Of a DNA stretch of 8,409 nt, positions 5,258 through 8,409 are shown piece after piece; within the stretch, counting starts at the first letter, position 1; each line of letters begins with the position of its first letter. Origin of the DNA: UBA3263 sp964508865 (GTDB lineage Bacteria; Bacteroidota; Bacteroidia; Bacteroidales; Muribaculaceae). Both the position numbers and the translations under genes were made by a program. Where the stretch lies: the NCBI GenBank assembly GCA_964508865.1, contig CAZDVP010000083.1, positions 1 through 8,409 of the forward strand. The letters run 5' to 3'. The notes beneath the pieces were generated by a model. That model was not told the origin of the DNA and made no database searches. It was given only the letters and a program-made list of their open reading frames with translations.

Positions 5258-6103
5258 CTGACGCAAGGAGTAGGTGCGCTCGCGAAGAAAGGCCCCCAGT
5301 GTTTCGGCCGATTCGCGATAGGGCATCTGCTCCTCGAGCGTTATGGGGTTGCCGATGGTCACGTGGATTTCCTCGCCGCACTTTTTCACCACCTCGCGCG
5401 GAAGCAGCAAAGTGCGCAACGGCCAGCACAGTTTGCCGGCAACATTGAAAATCATTGAGTTCGACCCCTGGAAGAAAATCGGGATTACGGGCACCTTTGC
5501 GCGATAAATCAGCTGAAGCACCGAGTCCTGCCAGGGGCGGTCCTCCAGACGGCCGCGCCAGTCAATCTTGCTCATGGCGCCGGCGGGGAAGAAGCCCAGA
5601 GGCTTGCCCTCCTTGAGCTGGCGCAGACAGGCGCGGATGCCGTTGACCGACACTGCGCGCTTGGCCGGGTCGGTGTGGGCCATCGGGTCAACCGCTATGA
5701 AGTTCGGGCGCATGGCCCCGATGCGGTTCAGAATCATGTTGACCATCACCTTGAAGTCGGGCCGCTTTTCGCCGATGAGCGAAATCAGCGCTATGCCGTC
5801 GACCGCGCCGAAAGGATGATTGCTGACCGTTATGAACGCGCCCTCGGGCAGGTGGTCGAGAACCTGAGCGTTGTCGACCTTCAGCGTCGAGCCGAAGGCT
5901 TCGGTTATCAGGCGCGTCGCGGCCCGCGGGCCGGGAGTGTCGCAAACCTTGGCGTGAAAATCATTGACCGCATCCATTCTAACCCAATGAATGAGCCGTT
6001 TGGCCAGCTTCGGATGTTTGCGAAGCTGCGGAACCATCTGCATCAGGTCGTCGGCGTTGATAACGTCGGGGCGGATATATTCTTCCTGATTATTCTCAGT
6101 CAT
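5249..6103 (-). CDS. Lysophospholipid-acyltransferase-like (PlsC-type) protein
   Basis: The 284-residue protein begins MTENNQEEYIRPD. The frame is open to 6262, but that part overlaps pdxA and reads as unstructured sequence. ATG at 6103 has a good ribosome binding site and overlaps the pdxA stop. Block I of the glycerolipid acyltransferases is SNHPFGAVDG, with His96 and Asp102, so five residues separate the pair instead of the usual four. Block III is represented by FFPAG at 171-175 (commonly FPEG), and block IV by VPVIPIFFQGSNS at about 204-214. These enzymes move an acyl chain to a lysophospholipid or other hydroxyl acceptor at the membrane. There is no long transmembrane helix, so it would be peripheral. 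NHPFGxxDG proteins are widespread in Bacteroidota and often labelled as hemolysin-like or acylglycerol-phosphate acyltransferases. Glycine- or ornithine-lipid synthesis is an alternative, but no N-acyltransferase partner is nearby. Substrate unknown. Confidence 0.88.
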   Translation of the reverse strand: MTENNQEEYIRPDVINADDLMQMVPQLRKHPKLAKRLIHWVRMDAVNDFHAKVCDTPGPRAATRLITEAFGSTLKVDNAQVLDHLPEGAFITVSNHPFGAVDGIALISLIGEKRPDFKVMVNMILNRIGAMRPNFIAVDPMAHTDPAKRAVSVNGIRACLRQLKEGKPLGFFPAGAMSKIDWRGRLEDRPWQDSVLQLIYRAKVPVIPIFFQGSNSMIFNVAGKLCWPLRTLLLPREVVKKCGEEIHVTIGNPITLEEQMPYRESAETLGAFLRERTYSLRQKK

Positions 6104-7172
6104 TGCGGGCACTCCTTTCCTGATAGAGTTTTGGCAGCGGCGAACCGAAGGCCTCTTCGTGGCGCCGGCGGTTGCGCAGCGCGTCGATGGCCATATAAAT
6201 TGCCTGGCGCATGGATTGAGCGTCGGCCTCGTTCCGGCCGGCAATATCGAAGGCGGTGCCATGGTCGGGCGACGTGCGAACGTAGGGCAGACCGGCAGTG
6301 AAGTTCACGCCCTGATTGCCGCAAAGAGCCTTGAAGGGAATCAGCCCTTGGTCGTGATACATTGCCAGCACGCCGTCGAACCGCAAATGGTGGGCCGCGC
6401 CGAAGAAGCCGTCGGCGCTATAAGGGCCGAATGCCTGCACGCGCAGATTGCGTGCCTCGGCAATGGCCGGCTCTATGATGTCGGCCTCCTCCTTACCCAA
6501 CAGTCCGCCGTCGCCGGCGTGGGGATTGAGCGCCAGAACCGCAATGCGCGGCGAGTGAACGCCAAAATCGCGCATCAGCGAACGGTTGAACTCCTCCAGC
6601 CGGCTGACCAGCAGCTCGGTCGAGAGTTTTTCGGCCACCTTTGCCAGCGGCATATGTATGGTTGCCAGCGCAACTCGCAGGCCATTGTCGGCCGCCATAA
6701 TCATCAGCGCACGGTCATTGCCCTGCTTGCCCAGCGATGCTTCGAGATACTCCGTGTGGCCGGGGAAGTGAAACTCCGCCGACTGCACGTTCTCCTTGTT
6801 GATTGGAGCGGTGACCAGCACGTCGATTTCGCCGGCCTTCAGGTCGGCCACTGCGCGCTCCAGAGCGGCGCGCGCGGCCTTGCCGGCGGCTTCGGTGTTC
6901 TTGCCCGGTTCAATGGGTTCATCGTCGCCAACAACGTTTATGAAATTCAGCGCATCATCCTTTGCGTTGAGCGCCCGCTCGGGGCGGTGAACCGCAACCT
7001 GCGGCAGGTCGAGCATCTTGCGGTAGTGCGAGGCTATGCGCTGCGAGCCATAAACCACCGGCGTGCAGAGCTCAAACATCTGAGGGTCCTCGAAGGCCTT
7101 GAGAATAACCTCGTAGCCAACGCCATTATAATCGCCGTGGGTAATTCCCACTTTTATCTTTGCATTTTCCAT
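6096..7172 (-). CDS. pdxA: 4-hydroxythreonine-4-phosphate dehydrogenase
   Basis: PdxA oxidises 4-phosphohydroxy-L-threonine with NAD in the DXP-dependent pathway to pyridoxal 5'-phosphate; the unstable product goes to PdxJ. With the chosen start it has 358 residues. It opens KVGITHGDYNGVGYE, the usual N-terminal block. Substrate-binding FPGHTEYL lies at 136-143. The three metal-binding histidines are visible as TIHMPL (His173), NPHAGDGG (His218) and YHDQGLIPFK (His273). GPYSADGFF at 249-257 and TSPDHGTAFDIAG at 300-312 complete the family signature. Length and motif order are normal, so the enzyme should be active. Start: the frame reaches TTG 7223, but the promoter box at 7193-7200 excludes it. 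ATG 7172 (MENAKIKVG) fits the family best; ATG 7181 (MKPMENA) is the alternative. Its stop overlaps the acyltransferase start by 8 bp, so the two form an operon. pdxJ is not in this window. Confidence 0.96.
   Translation of the reverse strand: MENAKIKVGITHGDYNGVGYEVILKAFEDPQMFELCTPVVYGSQRIASHYRKMLDLPQVAVHRPERALNAKDDALNFINVVGDDEPIEPGKNTEAAGKAARAALERAVADLKAGEIDVLVTAPINKENVQSAEFHFPGHTEYLEASLGKQGNDRALMIMAADNGLRVALATIHMPLAKVAEKLSTELLVSRLEEFNRSLMRDFGVHSPRIAVLALNPHAGDGGLLGKEEADIIEPAIAEARNLRVQAFGPYSADGFFGAAHHLRFDGVLAMYHDQGLIPFKALCGNQGVNFTAGLPYVRTSPDHGTAFDIAGRNEADAQSMRQAIYMAIDALRNRRRHEEAFGSPLPKLYQERSARND
6112..6120 (-). promoter_or_regulatory. Shine-Dalgarno sequence of the acyltransferase gene
   Basis: On the minus strand GGAAAGGAG (6120-6112) lies 8 nt before the ATG at 6103, inside the 3' end of pdxA. 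It is one of the few good ribosome binding sites in the window, and it decides the start of the acyltransferase in favour of 6103 over upstream codons in the same frame. Confidence 0.7.
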
Positions 7173-7192
7173 TGGTTTCATTAAACTTTCCG

Positions 7193-7224
7193 CAAATTTA
7201 CGCAAATTTTCGCTCACCTGCAAA
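7193..7224 (-). promoter_or_regulatory. pdxA promoter
   Basis: On the minus strand TTTG (7224-7221), a 20-nt spacer and TAAATTTG (7200-7193) match the Bacteroidota -33/-7 consensus in sequence and spacing. The start point would be near 7189, giving a leader of about 8 nt to ATG 7181 or 17 nt to ATG 7172. The -33 element lies inside the T-rich tail of the rplI terminator. Confidence 0.78.
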
Positions 7225-7261
7225 ACAAAGTCAGGGGCCGCGTCGATTCCGACGCAGCCCC
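7221..7261 (-). terminator. Terminator of the rpsF-rpsR-rplI operon
   Basis: GGGGCCGCGTCG (7234-7245) pairs with CGACGCAGCCCC (7250-7261) over 11 of 12 positions, with one C-A mismatch and a 4-nt loop. On the minus strand the stem is followed by TGACTTTGTTTTG, a T-rich but interrupted tract. The plus strand has no T tract after the stem. It begins about 28 bp after the rplI stop. Confidence 0.75.
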
Positions 7262-7289
7262 CGGGTGGATTTCGGTTTGTCTAAGCTGA

Positions 7290-7745
7290 TTATGCTTCGG
7301 CAACTTCGGCAACCACTTCAACGGGAACCTGAGCGGTAACGTCCTTGTGGAAGCGGATGGTTGCGGTGTAGCTGCCCAGCTCCTTAATGGTGGCGTTGAG
7401 CGAAATAATCTTGCGGTCAACTTCGTGGCCGAGCTTCTGCAGAGCTTCAGCAACCGAAGCGGCATTCACTGCGCCATAAATGGTGCCCGATTCGGCAACC
7501 TTGGCGGCAATGGTCAGGGCAACGCCTTCCAGAGCGGCGGCAGCCTGTTCGGCGGCAGCCTTGATGGCGGCGAGCTTGTGGGCGCGCTGGCGCTGGTTTT
7601 CAGCCAGAACCTTCAGAGCAGATTCGGTGGCGATAACAGCCTTGCGCTGCGGAATCAGGTAGTTGCGGCCATAGCCGGACTTAACCTCAACAACGTCGTC
7701 TTTATATCCCAGATTGGGGACATCTTCAATAAGAATCAGTTTCAT
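7290..7745 (-). CDS. rplI: 50S ribosomal protein L9
   Basis: L9 binds 23S rRNA at the base of the L1 stalk and helps keep the reading frame. The 151 residues are the usual length. The N-terminal RNA-binding domain opens MKLILIEDVPNLGYKDDVV, and residues 23-37 carry the signature SGYGRNYLIPQRKAV, where Arg-Lys stands in place of the more common Gly-Lys/Gly-Leu. A long connecting helix rich in Ala, Glu and Gln spans about 40-75, and the C-terminal domain follows to VEVVAEVAEA. The gene is last in the rpsF-rpsR-rplI order, 30 bp after rpsR. AAAGGAG (7764-7758 on the minus strand) lies 12 nt before the ATG, slightly far but plausible. The terminator at 7221-7261 ends the unit. Confidence 0.97.
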   Translation of the reverse strand: MKLILIEDVPNLGYKDDVVEVKSGYGRNYLIPQRKAVIATESALKVLAENQRQRAHKLAAIKAAAEQAAAALEGVALTIAAKVAESGTIYGAVNAASVAEALQKLGHEVDRKIISLNATIKELGSYTATIRFHKDVTAQVPVEVVAEVAEA

Positions 7746-7757
7746 AGCTTAATTTGT

Positions 7758-7764
7758 CTCCTTT
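7758..7764 (-). promoter_or_regulatory. Probable ribosome binding site of rplI
   Basis: AAAGGAG on the minus strand in the 30-bp gap between rpsR and rplI is a good match to the anti-Shine-Dalgarno sequence. The distance of 12 nt to the ATG is longer than optimal. Confidence 0.5.
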
Positions 7765-7775
7765 GTGGGTTATAA

Positions 7776-8045
7776 TTATTTCATAAGGTCAGTAACGTAG
7801 GGCAGCAGAGCCAGGTGGCGGGCGCGCTTAACGGCCTGAGCCACGCGACGCTGGAACTTCAGCGAAGTGCCGGTGATGCGGCGGGGAAGCAGTTTGCCCT
7901 GCTCGTTGAGGAACTTTTTCAGGAATTCGGGGTCCTTATAGTCAACATACTTGATGCCGCTGCGTTTGAAACGACAATATTTCTTTTTGGTCTTATCCAC
8001 GTTGGTGGTGGCCAGATAGCGGATTTCGGAATTTGCTTGTGCCAT
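7776..8045 (-). CDS. rpsR: 30S ribosomal protein S18
   Basis: S18 sits on the platform of the small subunit and binds 16S rRNA together with S6, whose gene is the neighbour here. The 89-residue protein carries the family core KKYCRFKRSGIKYVDYKD at about 21-38, then FLNEQGKLLPRRITGT near 45-60 and a basic helix RVAQAVKRARHLALLPY near 67-83. Length and sequence are ordinary for Bacteroidota. A single cysteine (24) is present, so it does not carry a multi-cysteine zinc-ribbon variant. The start ATG at 8045 lies 18 bp after the rpsF stop and has no strong Shine-Dalgarno sequence (AATAAAAATT precedes it). Confidence 0.97.
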   Translation of the reverse strand: MAQANSEIRYLATTNVDKTKKKYCRFKRSGIKYVDYKDPEFLKKFLNEQGKLLPRRITGTSLKFQRRVAQAVKRARHLALLPYVTDLMK

Positions 8046-8063
8046 AATTTTTATTCGTCGGGA

Positions 8064-8409
8064 TTATTCGGCAGCGGGGGCCTGTTCAACGGGAGCCTGA
8101 GCGGCGTTGGCGCGGCGTGCGCGACGCTTGTCGGCATATTCTTTAGCATACTTGTCGAGACGGAAAGTCAGGAAACGCATAACGTTTTCGTCGCGGCGAT
8201 AAGCGGTTTCGAGCTTTTTAACGATAGTCGGGTCGGCATCGAATTCTACCAGATTGTAGTAGCCGGTCGACTTTTTGTCGATGGGGTAAGCGAGCTTACG
8301 CAGGCCCCAGTTTTCTTCGTTCACGATTGCTGCGCCGTTGTCGGTCAGCTCCTTGGTGAACTTGTCTACCGCTTCCTTTGCCTGGGCGTCAGACAAAACG
8401 GGAGTCAGA
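8064..8409 (-). CDS. rpsF: 30S ribosomal protein S6, lacking only its N-terminal end (outside window)
   Basis: S6 pairs with S18 in the platform of the 30S subunit. The frame continues through the right edge: the outermost codons read LTPVLSDAQAKEAVDKF, which matches the interior of S6 just after the usual MxxYETxxI start. About ten residues and the start codon are therefore missing, and an internal TTG at 8396 is not the real start. Conserved blocks are NEENWGLRKLAYPIDKKSTG, YNLVEFDADP and RRDENVMRFLTFRLDKYA. The C-terminal tail KRRARRANAAQAPVEQAPAAE is basic, then Ala/Pro-rich, and of a kind that varies between species. The promoter of the ribosomal operon must lie outside the window. Confidence 0.96.
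   Translation of the reverse strand, partial: LTPVLSDAQAKEAVDKFTKELTDNGAAIVNEENWGLRKLAYPIDKKSTGYYNLVEFDADPTIVKKLETAYRRDENVMRFLTFRLDKYAKEYADKRRARRANAAQAPVEQAPAAE

Noticed and set aside
6104..6262. Longer N-terminus for the acyltransferase
   Set aside because: The extension overlaps conserved pdxA codons in another frame and lacks family similarity, while ATG 6103 has a good ribosome binding site.
6159..7184. Plus-strand open frame (341 codons) opposite pdxA
   Set aside because: It is antisense to a complete pdxA with all metal ligands and has no start signal of its own.

Overview
The window looks like chromosome from a Bacteroidota bacterium, most likely order Bacteroidales; I cannot name the genus. 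The grounds are: a minus-strand rpsF-rpsR-rplI ribosomal block; promoters of the TTTG / TAnnTTTG type used by the Bacteroidota primary sigma factor; weak or absent Shine-Dalgarno sequences before most genes; and protein variants that I recall from Bacteroidales (an acyltransferase with NHPFG, a PdxA beginning KVGITHGDYNG). The core genes are G+C rich (a hand count of 4261-4320 gives 36 of 60), whereas the hypothetical pair in the middle is lower (26 of 60 at both 3541-3600 and 3721-3780).

Layout from left to right. Positions 1-1042 (minus) hold the N-terminal 347 residues of an AspT/YidE-type transporter that runs off the left edge. It follows an ABC-F ATPase (1052-3028, minus) after 9 bp, so the two are probably co-transcribed. 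Positions 3029-3309 form a 281-bp gap with the ABC-F promoter, a tandem TTTTAACG repeat, and a segment that folds into nested hairpins and ends in a strong plus-strand terminator at 3239-3278. No plus-strand protein gene precedes that terminator, so a small RNA is the simplest explanation. Directly after it, a promoter drives a two-gene unit (3310-3471 and 3468-4028, plus) whose stop and start codons overlap as ATGA; neither product has a function I recognise. trpS (4129-5214, plus) has its own well-formed promoter and a textbook terminator.

The rest is on the minus strand. pdxA (vitamin B6 synthesis) is followed, with an 8-bp overlap, by a lysophospholipid-acyltransferase-like gene that converges on trpS. 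Upstream lie rplI, rpsR and rpsF, the last lacking only its first roughly ten codons at the right edge. The terminator after rplI and the promoter of pdxA share bases at 7221-7224.

Most of the window is housekeeping: translation (S6, S18, L9, TrpRS, ABC-F), cofactor synthesis (PdxA), lipid metabolism and transport. The parts that are not explained are the small paired genes at 3310-4028 and the structured plus-strand transcript before them.
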